DNA of 8,036 nt from Niastella sp. (lineage in GTDB: Bacteria; Bacteroidota; Bacteroidia; Chitinophagales; Chitinophagaceae), in contig JAJKIL010000101.1 in assembly GCA_021154515.1 (NCBI GenBank), forward strand, positions 1-8,036, given 5' to 3'. The translations under genes and the position numbers were made by a program. Positions 1-7,900 of this stretch are shown here, piece after piece; the stretch's first letter is position 1; every line of letters starts with the position of its first letter. The notes beneath the pieces are model-generated. The model was not told where the DNA came from and made no database searches. It saw only the letters and a program-made list of their open reading frames with translations.

Positions 1-532
1 GCATGAACTGCAAAGTTATTTTGTACAGCGCATGGAAAAATACATCAACAGCAAAGGTAAAACCATGATTGGCTGGGATGAGATCCTGGAAGGTGGTTTG
101 GCACCCAATGCGGTTGTAATGAGCTGGCGTGGCGAGCAGGGTGGCATCGATGCGGCCAAACAAGGCCACGATGTTATTATGACGCCCGGTGATTATTGTT
201 ACCTCGATCATGCCCAGGCAAAAAATGAAGACTCTTTAACTATTGGGGGCTATTTACCTGTTAAACAAACATACAGCTATGAACCTATCCCGAAAGAGTT
301 CAACGAAACACAAGCCAAACACATTCTGGGTGCACAGGGCAACTTGTGGACAGAATACATACCCAATACCAAAAAGGTAGAATACATGATCTTCCCCCGC
401 GTAAGCGCCCTGAGTGAGGTGCTGTGGAGCCCTGCCGCCAAACGCGACTGGAATGATTTTGAGACCCGTTTGCAAACGCAGTTCAAACGATACACTTTGT
501 GGGGTACCAATTATAACAAAACGCTTGAATAA
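1..532 (+). CDS. GH20 beta-N-acetylhexosaminidase, C-terminal part (5' end outside window)
   Basis: The reading frame is open from base 2 to the TAA at 530-532 and gives 176 residues. An ATG at 32 is internal: the residues before it (ELQSYFVQR) belong to the same fold, so it is not the true start. The protein matches the second half of the GH20 (beta/alpha)8 barrel. Visible active-site elements, numbered from the first complete codon, are W25 in GWDEI, W42 in SWRG, Y67 in YLD, and W116 and E118 in NLWTE. In GH20 enzymes these aromatic residues line the GlcNAc pocket and the Glu binds sugar hydroxyls. The catalytic Asp-Glu pair lies upstream and cannot be checked. The family removes terminal GlcNAc or GalNAc from chitin oligosaccharides and glycans by substrate-assisted catalysis; Bacteroidota members are usually exported to the periplasm or surface, but the signal peptide region is missing here. 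The nagB fusion gene follows 100 bp downstream on the same strand, which supports a GlcNAc-utilisation role. Family call is firm; the exact substrate is unknown. Confidence 0.93.
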   Translation, partial: HELQSYFVQRMEKYINSKGKTMIGWDEILEGGLAPNAVVMSWRGEQGGIDAAKQGHDVIMTPGDYCYLDHAQAKNEDSLTIGGYLPVKQTYSYEPIPKEFNETQAKHILGAQGNLWTEYIPNTKKVEYMIFPRVSALSEVLWSPAAKRDWNDFETRLQTQFKRYTLWGTNYNKTLE

Positions 533-632
533 TAAACAAACGATTGTTCTTTTTCTACCTGAAAGAAACCGCATTTCCCAATGAATACTGGAAATAGCTT
601 TAATTTAGCGCAACTATAAAAACCGATTATTT

Positions 633-2540
633 ATGAGCATGGTTGATTCGTTTGAGAAGATACCAGTACGTATTTATCCCGATCTGAAAGAAGGTTCTAA
701 ATTCGCAGCCAGAGAAATTGCTGACCTCATTCGCAGCAAACAGGCCGCCGGCCAGCACTGTGTATTAGGTTTGGCAACCGGTTCAACACCCCGGTCAACT
801 TATGCCGAACTGGTGCGCATGCACAAAGAAGAAGGCCTGAGCTTTAAGAATGTGATCACTTTTAACCTGGATGAATATTATCCCATAGACAACGATGCCT
901 TGCAAAGCTATAACCGCTTTATGCATGTGCATTTGTTCGATCACATTGACATTGATCCCAAGAACATTCATATTCCCAGTGGTGAAATTCCCAAAGAAGA
1001 AGTGAAGAAGTACTGCATGGAGTATGAACGCATGATAGAAGATGCCGGCGGCATCGATATGCAGGTGCTGGGTATTGGTAATAATGGACACATCGGTTTT
1101 AACGAACCCGGTTCCAGCATACTGTCCCGCACCCGCCTCATTACGCTCGACAACTCAACCCGGATTGCCAATTCGCATGAATTTGCGAATATCTCCGAAA
1201 TGCCCCGCCTGGCCATCACGATGGGCATCAGCACCATTTTAAAATCCAGGCGCATTTTACTGATGGCCTGGGGCCCGGCCAAAACAGCCGTTGTGCAAAA
1301 AGCGGTTGAGGATAACGTTACGGAACAAATACCGGCTTCTTTATTACAACAGCACAATGATAGTTTGTTCATCCTTGATGAAGCGGCCGCTGCCGACCTC
1401 ACCCGTTTTAAATCACCCTGGCTTACCGGTGATATCGACTGGACGCCCAAGATGATCCGCAAGGCTGTGGTGAACATGTCGCTGAAAGTAGAAAAACCTT
1501 TATTGAGTTTAACCAATAACGATTACCGTGATAATGGCTTAGGTGATCTGCTGGTTGAAAAAGGCGATGCCTACGAGATCAACCTGCAGGTGTATTACAT
1601 GCTGCGCGACAGCATCACCGGCTGGCCCGGCGGTAAACCCGACCTACACTTACCAAACCATCCGGAACGCACCAAACCCTATCCCAAGCGTTGTGTGATC
1701 TTCAGCCCCCACCCCGATGATGACATCATCAGTATGGGCGGCACTTTCCAACGCCTGCACGATCAGGGGCATGATGTACATGTTGCCTATCAAACATCCG
1801 GCAACATTGCCGTTACCGATGAGTTTGTGACCAGGTTCATGGATTTTGCCGTGGGTTTTGAAGACATGTTTGGGGTTGACAGCAACAAATCAAAAGCGAT
1901 CCTGGAACAGGCCCGTCAATACCTGCGATTCAAAAAATCGAACCAGATAGATACACCGGAGATCAGGTCGGTAAAAGGTTTAATCCGCCGTTGTGAAGCC
2001 AAGGCCACCTGCCGCTATGTTGGTATTAAAGAAGCCAATATCCACTTCCAGAACCTGCCTTTTTACGAAACAGGTACCATTGAAAAGAAACCAATGGGTG
2101 AAGAGGATGTTAAATTAACTATAGAGCTGTTGCGCAAAATAAAACCACATCAGATCTACTGCGCCGGCGATCTGGCCGATCCGCATGGCACCCATAAGGT
2201 TTGTCTGGACATCGTATTTGAGTCATTACGCCGCATAAAAGAAGCGGGTGATGAATGGATAAAAGACTGCTGGGTTTGGTTGTACAAAGGCGCCTGGCAG
2301 GAATGGGACCTCAGCGAAATTGAAATGGCCATCCCCATGAGCCCCGACCAGGTATTGAAAAAACGCTTTGGTATTTTTATTCACCAGTCGCAAAAAGACA
2401 GTGTGCCTTTCCAGGGAAGCGACAGCCGCGAATTCTGGCAACGCGCTGAAGACAGAAACGCCAATACCGCCAATTTGTACGCCCAGCTGGGGCTTACCAA
2501 ATACGCGGCTATGGAAGCATTTGTACGCTGGCATTTTTAA
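633..2540 (+). CDS. nagB: Glucosamine-6-phosphate deaminase fused to a PIG-L/LmbE-type deacetylase domain
   Basis: This 635-aa protein is more than twice the length of plain NagB (about 266 aa). Residues 10-265 form a NagB domain: phosphate loop GLATGSTP (46-53), FNLDEY with D80 (E. coli D72, proton transfer), and GNNGHIGFNEPG with H153 and E158 (E. coli H143, E148). N151 replaces E. coli D141, as in other Asn-type NagB homologues. Residues 350 to about 570 form a PIG-L/LmbE metal-dependent deacetylase domain: SPHPDDD gives H360, D362 (general base in MshB-like enzymes) and D363 (metal ligand), and DPHGTH gives H518 and H521. NagB converts glucosamine-6-P to fructose-6-P and ammonia in the cytoplasm. 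The second domain could remove the acetyl group of GlcNAc-6-P and replace NagA; that substrate is inference. The start is ATG 633; ATG 639 is a possible alternative, and neither has a clear Shine-Dalgarno. It follows the hexosaminidase gene and ends at a strong terminator. The same fusion occurs in other Bacteroidota. Confidence 0.93.
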   Translation: MSMVDSFEKIPVRIYPDLKEGSKFAAREIADLIRSKQAAGQHCVLGLATGSTPRSTYAELVRMHKEEGLSFKNVITFNLDEYYPIDNDALQSYNRFMHVHLFDHIDIDPKNIHIPSGEIPKEEVKKYCMEYERMIEDAGGIDMQVLGIGNNGHIGFNEPGSSILSRTRLITLDNSTRIANSHEFANISEMPRLAITMGISTILKSRRILLMAWGPAKTAVVQKAVEDNVTEQIPASLLQQHNDSLFILDEAAAADLTRFKSPWLTGDIDWTPKMIRKAVVNMSLKVEKPLLSLTNNDYRDNGLGDLLVEKGDAYEINLQVYYMLRDSITGWPGGKPDLHLPNHPERTKPYPKRCVIFSPHPDDDIISMGGTFQRLHDQGHDVHVAYQTSGNIAVTDEFVTRFMDFAVGFEDMFGVDSNKSKAILEQARQYLRFKKSNQIDTPEIRSVKGLIRRCEAKATCRYVGIKEANIHFQNLPFYETGTIEKKPMGEEDVKLTIELLRKIKPHQIYCAGDLADPHGTHKVCLDIVFESLRRIKEAGDEWIKDCWVWLYKGAWQEWDLSEIEMAIPMSPDQVLKKRFGIFIHQSQKDSVPFQGSDSREFWQRAEDRNANTANLYAQLGLTKYAAMEAFVRWHF

Positions 2541-2553
2541 AACAGATGACAAT

Positions 2554-2603
2554 TATAATGAAAAGAGGCATCCCGATGGATCGGGGTGCCTCTTTTCATT
2601 ATA
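2554..2603. terminator. Strong bidirectional intrinsic terminator between convergent genes
   Basis: Bases 2554-2577 and 2580-2603 form a stem of up to 24 bp, perfect except for one T-G wobble (T2571 with G2586). The practical loop is about 4 nt (TGGA). The GC-rich core (GAGGCATCCCGAT) is flanked by AAAA on the left and TTTT on the right, so an RNA from either strand ends the hairpin with a U-rich run. It lies 13 bp after the stop of the nagB fusion and 26 bp from the stop of the convergent small receiver gene, so it can serve both. Confidence 0.88.
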
Positions 2604-2629
2604 CCTTCCACAACTCTTTTTTGAAGGCA

Positions 2630-2935
2630 TTAGTTCATCAACTCAATTAACGTTTGCTTTTCGGGTAGTTCGTTAAAGACATACACAGGGACCTCATCGA
2701 TACCGATATTGAAACGCATGTCTTTCAAATGGGAGACATACCCTTTTACCGGATTATTAACATATACGATAATGAGGTCCGGCAACCTGTTGTCAAGTAC
2801 TTCTAATAGCTGTTGAAAATTTTCTACACAATCCGCTTCTACAGGAACCGGAAGATGTTGCAACAACTGCTTCATAGAGAGCACGTTTTCGCTGTGGTCG
2901 TAAAACAATATAATATACCTGGTTTTCTCCTGCAT
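2630..2935 (-). CDS. Short degenerate receiver-like protein (pseudo-receiver)
   Basis: The 101-aa product resembles the first two thirds of a CheY-like receiver. Residues 6-13 (RYIILFYD) match the first beta strand and its acidic pair, of which only D13 remains (Y12 stands in for the other). LPDLIIVYVNNP (51-62) matches the phosphoacceptor strand, but Y58 occupies the position of the phosphorylated Asp. VPVYVFNEL (82-90) matches the fourth strand; the protein ends soon after, so the conserved Lys-Pro strand and last helix are absent. It therefore cannot be phosphorylated in the normal way. It could be a protein-interaction module or a decaying response regulator. The frame is intact with an ATG start and a TAA stop at 2630-2632, which argues against a fresh pseudogene. 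It is divergent from the response regulator at 3110 and convergent with nagB. No strong Shine-Dalgarno is seen. The fold assignment rests on pattern similarity only. Confidence 0.7.
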   Translation of the reverse strand: MQEKTRYIILFYDHSENVLSMKQLLQHLPVPVEADCVENFQQLLEVLDNRLPDLIIVYVNNPVKGYVSHLKDMRFNIGIDEVPVYVFNELPEKQTLIELMN

Positions 2936-2942
2936 ACTTTAC

Positions 2943-2956
2943 TGTTTATATAAACA
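2943..2956. repeat. Perfect 14-bp palindrome TGTTTATATAAACA
   Basis: The sequence equals its own reverse complement over all 14 bases. It lies 7 bp upstream of the start codon of the degenerate receiver gene, inside its presumed leader. It could be an operator for a dimeric regulator or simply an AT-rich coincidence. No other copy was noticed in the window. Confidence 0.5.
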
Positions 2957-2957
2957 T

Positions 2958-2996
2958 CAATCTAAAAAATGTATTCCATCATTGCGATTTAGATTG
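2958..2996. repeat. 9-bp inverted repeat CAATCTAAA / TTTAGATTG
   Basis: CAATCTAAA at 2958-2966 is exactly complementary to TTTAGATTG at 2988-2996, with a 21-bp spacer. The arm spacing centre to centre is 30 bp, close to three helical turns, so a protein could meet both arms on one DNA face. It lies between the two divergent starts, next to the 14-bp palindrome. A regulatory role is inference. Confidence 0.4.
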
Positions 2997-3109
2997 TATT
3001 TTCGGTATTCGTATTATGTCGTAAATTATAGCTTTTACTCATTAAAAGAAAGTGTTGAATTTGAAGTGATCCCCATAAAACGGGGTGGCAGGTTAAAAAA
3101 AGTATATAT

Positions 3110-3559
3110 ATGAGCGTGTATAATCAGTATCCAACAAATGTATTAATTGCAGAGGACGACGACGAGGACTACCTGATATTTTCACTGGCGATCGAAGAAC
3201 TTTCGTTCAAAGTGATCCTGTCAAGGGCAGAAAACGGCGATATTCTTTTTAAATTGTTGGATGAAAATAATCCCGATATAGTTTTCCTTGACTTGCTTAT
3301 GCCCTGCAAGGATGGACGTCAATGTCTGAAGGAGATCAGGGCCAACAGGAAATACGATTCCATTCCCATTATTGTATATTCTTCGTTGGCAGACCTGCAG
3401 AATATTGAGTTTTGTTACCGCGAAGGATCGAACATGTATGCCATCAAACCGCATACACTGACTGAATTAAAGACCATTCTCGAAAAGATCTTCAGCATAG
3501 ACTGGAAAAAAGTTCTGTACTTTCCTCCCCGTTCCATGTTTGTGTTGAACCCACAATAA
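3110..3559 (+). CDS. Single-domain response regulator (CheY-like receiver)
   Basis: The 149-aa protein is one receiver domain (about residues 9-131) followed by an 18-residue tail without a known domain. All key residues are present: acidic cluster E15, D16, D17, phosphoacceptor D61 in FLDLLMP, S91 in the Thr/Ser position, and K113 in AIKP. Residues 52-61 (ENNPDIVFLD) and 63-69 fit the usual phosphorylation loop. There is no DNA-binding or enzymatic output, so it should act as a phosphate carrier or by binding partners. Plausible donors are the two histidine kinases encoded on the opposite strand just downstream, but pairing is inferred from proximity only. The ATG start at 3110 is preceded by an A-rich run and TATATATATG, without a Shine-Dalgarno. 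The stop is TAA at 3557-3559, followed closely by a terminator hairpin. Confidence 0.93.
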   Translation: MSVYNQYPTNVLIAEDDDEDYLIFSLAIEELSFKVILSRAENGDILFKLLDENNPDIVFLDLLMPCKDGRQCLKEIRANRKYDSIPIIVYSSLADLQNIEFCYREGSNMYAIKPHTLTELKTILEKIFSIDWKKVLYFPPRSMFVLNPQ

Positions 3560-3565
3560 TAAATA

Positions 3566-3606
3566 AGGGTTTGTGGTGCGTACCACAAACCCTCATTCTT
3601 TCTTTT
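3566..3606. terminator. Intrinsic terminator between convergent response regulator and kinase genes
   Basis: AGGGTTTGTGGT (3566-3577) pairs perfectly with ACCACAAACCCT (3582-3593) around a GCGT tetraloop, a 12-bp stem. A T-rich stretch follows on the + strand (3594-3606). On the - strand the hairpin is followed by TTATTTATTATT. It starts 7 bp after the response regulator stop and lies 17 bp beyond the stop of the convergent kinase gene, so it probably works in both directions. Confidence 0.87.
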
Positions 3607-3610
3607 ACCC

Positions 3611-4912
3611 CTATTTCTTTCCAAATAACAAAAGCGCTTCAGCATCCGGATTGGTGCTGGCTTCGCCGGCCGTTTCAACCGTTGCCTGGTGAACAGGCAG
3701 CGAAATAATGAAGGTAGAACCCTGGTTCACCTTGCTTTGCACCGAGATATACCCGTTGTGCTTTTCAACGATCTTTTTGCAAAGGGTAAGGCCAATGCCT
3801 GTGCCCTCAAATTCGCTATGTACATGCAACCGTCTGAACATGTCGAAGATCTGTTCGGCATATTGCTGATCGAAACCAATGCCATTATCCTGTATATAAA
3901 TACGGCAATATTTTACCGGTTCTTTATTGGAGGTGGTGGCGGTAATAATTTCTGAATAGATCCTTATTGCAGGTGGTTCATCTTTTTTGCTATACTTCAG
4001 CGCGTTGCTCAACAGGTTTTCGAACAAAGGCCGCATCAACCCCGGGTTCACATCGATGGTAGGCAACGATTCAATTTCAAATTTGGCTTTTTTATCCTGG
4101 ATGGTGGCATCCAACTCATCCATGGCCTCCTGTAAAATGAGATTGAGGTTATAATTTACAAAAGTGTCTTTCTCATTATTGATCCGGGAGAACGCGAGTA
4201 TATCGCTGATGAGCGTTTGCATGCGCACGGCCGCATTTTGAATGCGGTTGATATAATTGATGGCCGGTCCATCGAGCACAGGCTGGTACTTTACAAACAA
4301 CAGGTCGCTGAAGGTGCGGATCTTACGCAGGGGCTCCTGCAGGTCGTGCGAGGCCATGAATGCAAAACGGTCCAGGTCGCGGTTGGCCGATTCCAGCAGG
4401 GCAATGTTCTCAAGCAACTGTCGGTTCAGCTCTTTTACCCGGTCTTCCGACGCTTTTCGTTCCGTTACTTCCATTTCCAGGTTGTGGTTAATGATCGTAA
4501 GTCGTTTTTCCTGCTCAATAAGCCGATGATTTTTGCGGTACAGATCAACCAGCACCCCTACTTTTGCCCGCAATAATTCGGAGTTAATGGGTTTATAGAT
4601 ATAGTCTACCGCCCCCATGCGATAACCCTTGAAAATATTATCCTCCCCATAATTATTGGCTGTAATAAAAATGATGGGAATGTGTTTCAGTTTTTCACGT
4701 TCATAGATAAGGGCGGCTGTTTCAAACCCATTCAGGTTGGGCATTTTTACATCCATCAAAATAAGCGCAAAATCAATTTCATTCAGCAGGATCTTCAACG
4801 CCTGGCTACCCGACGCTGCTTTTACAAAAGCATAGCCGTCGGGAGCCAGGATGGCTTCCATCGACATTAAATTATCTTCGCGGTCATCTACTAACAGAAT
4901 TTTTGGACGCAT
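3611..4912 (-). CDS. Histidine kinase with N-terminal receiver domain (REC-coiled coil-HisKA-HATPase)
   Basis: The 433-aa protein has a receiver at residues 3-120 (acidic D9, D10; phosphoacceptor D54 in LMDVKMP; T84; K107 in YKP). A helical linker, likely coiled coil, follows at about 120-182. The HisKA dimerisation domain has H189 in SHDLQEPL. The ATPase domain (about 285-407) shows an N box with N303, a G1 box DNGIGF with D342, an F box IFDMF and a G2 box GTGIGL. A 26-residue tail follows. No membrane segment is seen, so it is cytoplasmic. With a receiver in the sensor position, its kinase activity is probably controlled by phosphorylation from another kinase. The larger hybrid kinase encoded 58 bp upstream on the same strand is the natural candidate. 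The start is ATG 4910-4912; its leader is A-rich (GAAAAAATAAGAAA) with no strong Shine-Dalgarno. The stop is TAG at 3611-3613. Confidence 0.94.
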   Translation of the reverse strand: MRPKILLVDDREDNLMSMEAILAPDGYAFVKAASGSQALKILLNEIDFALILMDVKMPNLNGFETAALIYEREKLKHIPIIFITANNYGEDNIFKGYRMGAVDYIYKPINSELLRAKVGVLVDLYRKNHRLIEQEKRLTIINHNLEMEVTERKASEDRVKELNRQLLENIALLESANRDLDRFAFMASHDLQEPLRKIRTFSDLLFVKYQPVLDGPAINYINRIQNAAVRMQTLISDILAFSRINNEKDTFVNYNLNLILQEAMDELDATIQDKKAKFEIESLPTIDVNPGLMRPLFENLLSNALKYSKKDEPPAIRIYSEIITATTSNKEPVKYCRIYIQDNGIGFDQQYAEQIFDMFRRLHVHSEFEGTGIGLTLCKKIVEKHNGYISVQSKVNQGSTFIISLPVHQATVETAGEASTNPDAEALLLFGKK

Positions 4913-4928
4913 TGTTACGGTTTCTTAT

Positions 4929-4964
4929 TTTTTCAATCAATGGTCAATTGTTAATGGTAATCAG
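4929..4964. repeat. Short degenerate AATGGT/CAATTG repeats in the kinase intergenic spacer
   Basis: The spacer between the two kinase genes holds CAATCAATGGT, then CAATTG, then TTAATGGTAATC, so AATGGT occurs twice 15 bp apart around a CAATTG palindrome. Similar CAATTG/AATGG strings are common between genes in Bacteroidota as I remember them. No terminator hairpin is visible here, which fits co-transcription. Confidence 0.3.
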
Positions 4965-4970
4965 CGCCTG

Positions 4971-7900
4971 TTATTTATAAAACCATACTCGCATCAATGA
5001 TAAAAGCTGATCGATCTTCAAAGGTTTGGTGATATAATCCGAAGCGCCTGCTTCGATACATTTCTGCCTGTCGCCTTTCATCGCTTTTGCCGTTACGGCA
5101 ATAATTGGCAATGTGCTGTTCTTGTGTTCGCGCCGTATCTTTTGCGTGGTTTCATAGCCATCCATTTCGGGCATCATGATATCCATGAGCACCATATCAA
5201 TTTTCGGGTTGTCTTCCCTGATAATATTAATGGCTTCCTTACCACTTTCCGCCGTAATCACATTAATATTATAACGTTCAAAAACCGTAGTTAGTGCGAA
5301 CAAATTCCGTACGTCGTCATCTACCACCAGAATATTTTTACCGGTGAGAATATCCTCTTTTTTCCTGATATTCTCTATTACTTTCCGTTTTTCAGCCTGC
5401 AGGTCTTTATGATTGATGTGCAGGTGCAATACGGTTTCTTCCAACAGGTGCTCCAGCGAGTTCACCCCTTTCAACAGGATCTTGCTGCTTACATTGTTCA
5501 CCTGTTGCAGTTCTTTTTTGTTGAACTCCTTCGCTGAGTACATGATCACCGGGGTAAGCCTTGGCTTATGTTCTGCCACCTGGTTCACCAGTTCATGTCC
5601 CGGCAGGTCGGGCAATGAATAATCGAGGATGATACAATCGAAATCCTTGCTGTTGATCTCATGCATGGCCTTTTCGCCGGTTTGGGCCAGCGTTACCTGC
5701 ATATTGTCGGTGCTTAACAATTTTACTATTTGCGATGCATCTACTTCATTGTCTTCTACAACCAGGATCTGTTTTACATCTTTCTTGTTAAAGGCCACTA
5801 TATCATCGAACAGGTCGTTGAGCGATTCATTGTCCAACGGTTTCAGACGGAAGCTGCGGGCGCCGCGTTTCAATGCCAGCGCACGGTTCTCTTCGCCCGA
5901 GATCAGGTGAATGGGAATATGCCGGTAACTGAGGTCGTTGCGCAACAGCTCCATCACCTTCCAGCCACTGGTATCCGGCAACTTCACATCCAGCGTAATG
6001 GCAATGGGCATAAAGCGGTTGATAAAGTCAAACACCTCGATATAGTTGGTGGCTACAATAGCTTTCAACCCATACTGGTGCGCTTTTTCGACAACGATCT
6101 TGCCGAACCGGATGTCGTCTTCAACGATCAGGATGACTTTTTCGTTTGGTGATACATTGTTGCGGTCATCACCGGTATCGTTGATCATTTCATTCACGAT
6201 ATGCATACCACCAGCATCTACGCCTTCGCCGGTAACCCTGATCGAATTCAACAGCGTGTCAATTTCACCACTGTCGTTGCCCAGCTGGTACTGGTACTCA
6301 GTCAGGCTGCCTGGCGCTTCGCGGATAACCACACCCGATACATTATCTATTGGCAGGAACAGGGTAAAGGTACTTCCCTGTCCCGGGGTGCTATCCAGCT
6401 CAATGGTGCCGCCTAACAGTTCGGTTAAACCGCGGCTGATGGACAAGCCCAAACCGGTACCGCCATATTTACGGCTGGTACTTCCTTCTGCCTGCTGAAA
6501 GGCTTCAAAGATGATGCTTTGTTTTTCCAGCGGGATACCTATACCGGTATCATTGATAGCAAAGGCCACCACCCGTTGTGCATTATCGAGGATGGCGTTA
6601 CCCGGCTTCCAGTTCTTCCTGGCATCGTAGATCTTCAGTTTCACTTCGCCTTTCTCGGTAAACTTGAAGGAGTTCGACAACAGGTTCTTCAGGATCTGGT
6701 TCAACCGTTGTATATCGGTCTCCATATTTTCCGGCAGGTTGGTATCTGTTTCAATCGTAAAGCGCAAATGACGGGCTTCCGCAATTGGCTTGAAGGTGGT
6801 TTCCACAAATGAGGTGATCTCGAAGAAACGTACCGGTGCAAAATTGGCGGTAATGAACCCTGATTCGATCTTCGACAGGTCGAGGATGTCGTTGATCAGT
6901 TGAATGAGGTCGTCACCACAGGAGTGAATGGTCTTTGCATACCGGATCTGCTTCTCTGTTAAGTTACCTTCCGCATTCTCATATAACTGTTGTGCAAGGA
7001 TCAGCAAGCTGTTCAATGGCGTACGCAACTCGTGCGACATGTTCGCCAGGAATTCTGATTTATACTTCGAGGTGAGTGTTAACTGTTCGGCTTTTTCTTC
7101 CAGTGAGCGGCCCGCTTCTTCCACCTCCTTGTTCTTGGCTTCCACCTCATTCTTCTGTTTTACCAGCAACAGGGCTTTATCCTGCAGCTCATCGTTCGTT
7201 CTGCGCAACTCTTCCTGTTGTATTTTCAACTCACTGGCCAGTGATTGCGACTGGGTCAGCAGTTCTTCAGTACGGGAATTCGCCTCGATGGTGTTCAACA
7301 CGATACCGATACTTTCCGTTAACTGGCTTAAGAAGTCGAGGTGGGTCTGGTTAAAGGTATCCAGCGAAGCCAGCTCAATGACCGCTTTCACATCGTTTTC
7401 GAACAACACCGGTAAGATGATCACATTGGCCGGTTTGGCTTTACCCAGGGCCGAGCTGATGCGAATGTAATTGCTTGGCACATTGCTCAGGATGATCCGT
7501 TCTTTTTCAAACGCTACCTGTCCTACCAGGCCTTCGCCAATGCCAAATTCGGTTTGAATATTTTTATCTGATTTGTAGCCGTAGGCTGCAAACAGTTTCA
7601 GTTTTACTTCGTTGTTGGTATCCTCATCCTGCCGTAAAATGTAGAAGGCGCCATAGTGAGAACTTACAACGCGCGCCAGCTCCGACAGGATCTTTTGGGT
7701 TACCGTTACCAGGTCGCGTTGTCCCTGCAACATCTGGCCAAACTTGGCGAGGTTCGATTTCAACCAGTCCTGCTCCTGGTTACGCAAGGTAGTTTCGCGC
7801 AGGTTGGTGATCATCTGGTTGATGGTATCTTTCAACGCTTCCACCTCACCTTTTGCTTCCACGCGAATGGTTCGGGTAAGGTCACCTTTTGTTACCGCCG

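Larger units (their letters stand above)
2936..3109. promoter_or_regulatory. Divergent intergenic region, likely promoters for both small receiver genes
   Basis: This 174-bp AT-rich stretch separates two divergent genes, so both promoters should lie here. Two weak matches to the Bacteroidota -7 consensus TAnnTTTG are visible: TAGCTTTT at 3029-3036 on the + strand, and TACATTTT on the - strand near 2967-2974. Neither has a TTG at the expected -33 spacing, so the exact promoters are not resolved. The leader of the 3110 gene ends in an A-rich run rather than a Shine-Dalgarno, as is usual in this phylum. The region also contains a palindrome and an inverted repeat, listed separately. Confidence 0.4.

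Noticed and set aside
535..555. AACAA-ACGA-TTGTT hairpin followed by CTTTTTC after the hexosaminidase stop, as a terminator
   Set aside because: The stem is only 5 bp with one G-C pair, too weak compared with the two clear terminators in the window. Co-transcription with nagB remains open.
601..608. TAATTTAG as a -7 promoter element for the nagB fusion
   Set aside because: One mismatch to TAnnTTTG and no TTG at the expected -33 distance; not better than chance in AT-rich DNA.
968..1516. 182-aa open frame on the - strand inside the nagB fusion gene
   Set aside because: It lies fully antisense to well-conserved NagB motifs and shows no recognisable family; it is a shadow of the real gene.
2368..2676. 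102-aa + strand frame crossing the end of nagB
   Set aside because: It overlaps the conserved C terminus of the fusion protein, runs through the terminator hairpin, and has no start signal.
3071..3085. CCCC-ATAAAAC-GGGG hairpin in the leader of the response regulator gene, as a riboswitch or attenuator
   Set aside because: Only four base pairs with mismatched flanks and no larger conserved structure visible.
3415..3678. 87-aa - strand frame across the second terminator
   Set aside because: It spans the hairpin and overlaps two real genes in other frames.
6928..7470. 180-aa + strand open frame, and others (4217-4576, 5730-6152, 6046-6498) opposite the kinases
   Set aside because: All are antisense to clear kinase, GAF or receiver domains, and their composition (Ser/Cys/Phe-rich) is typical of shadow frames.
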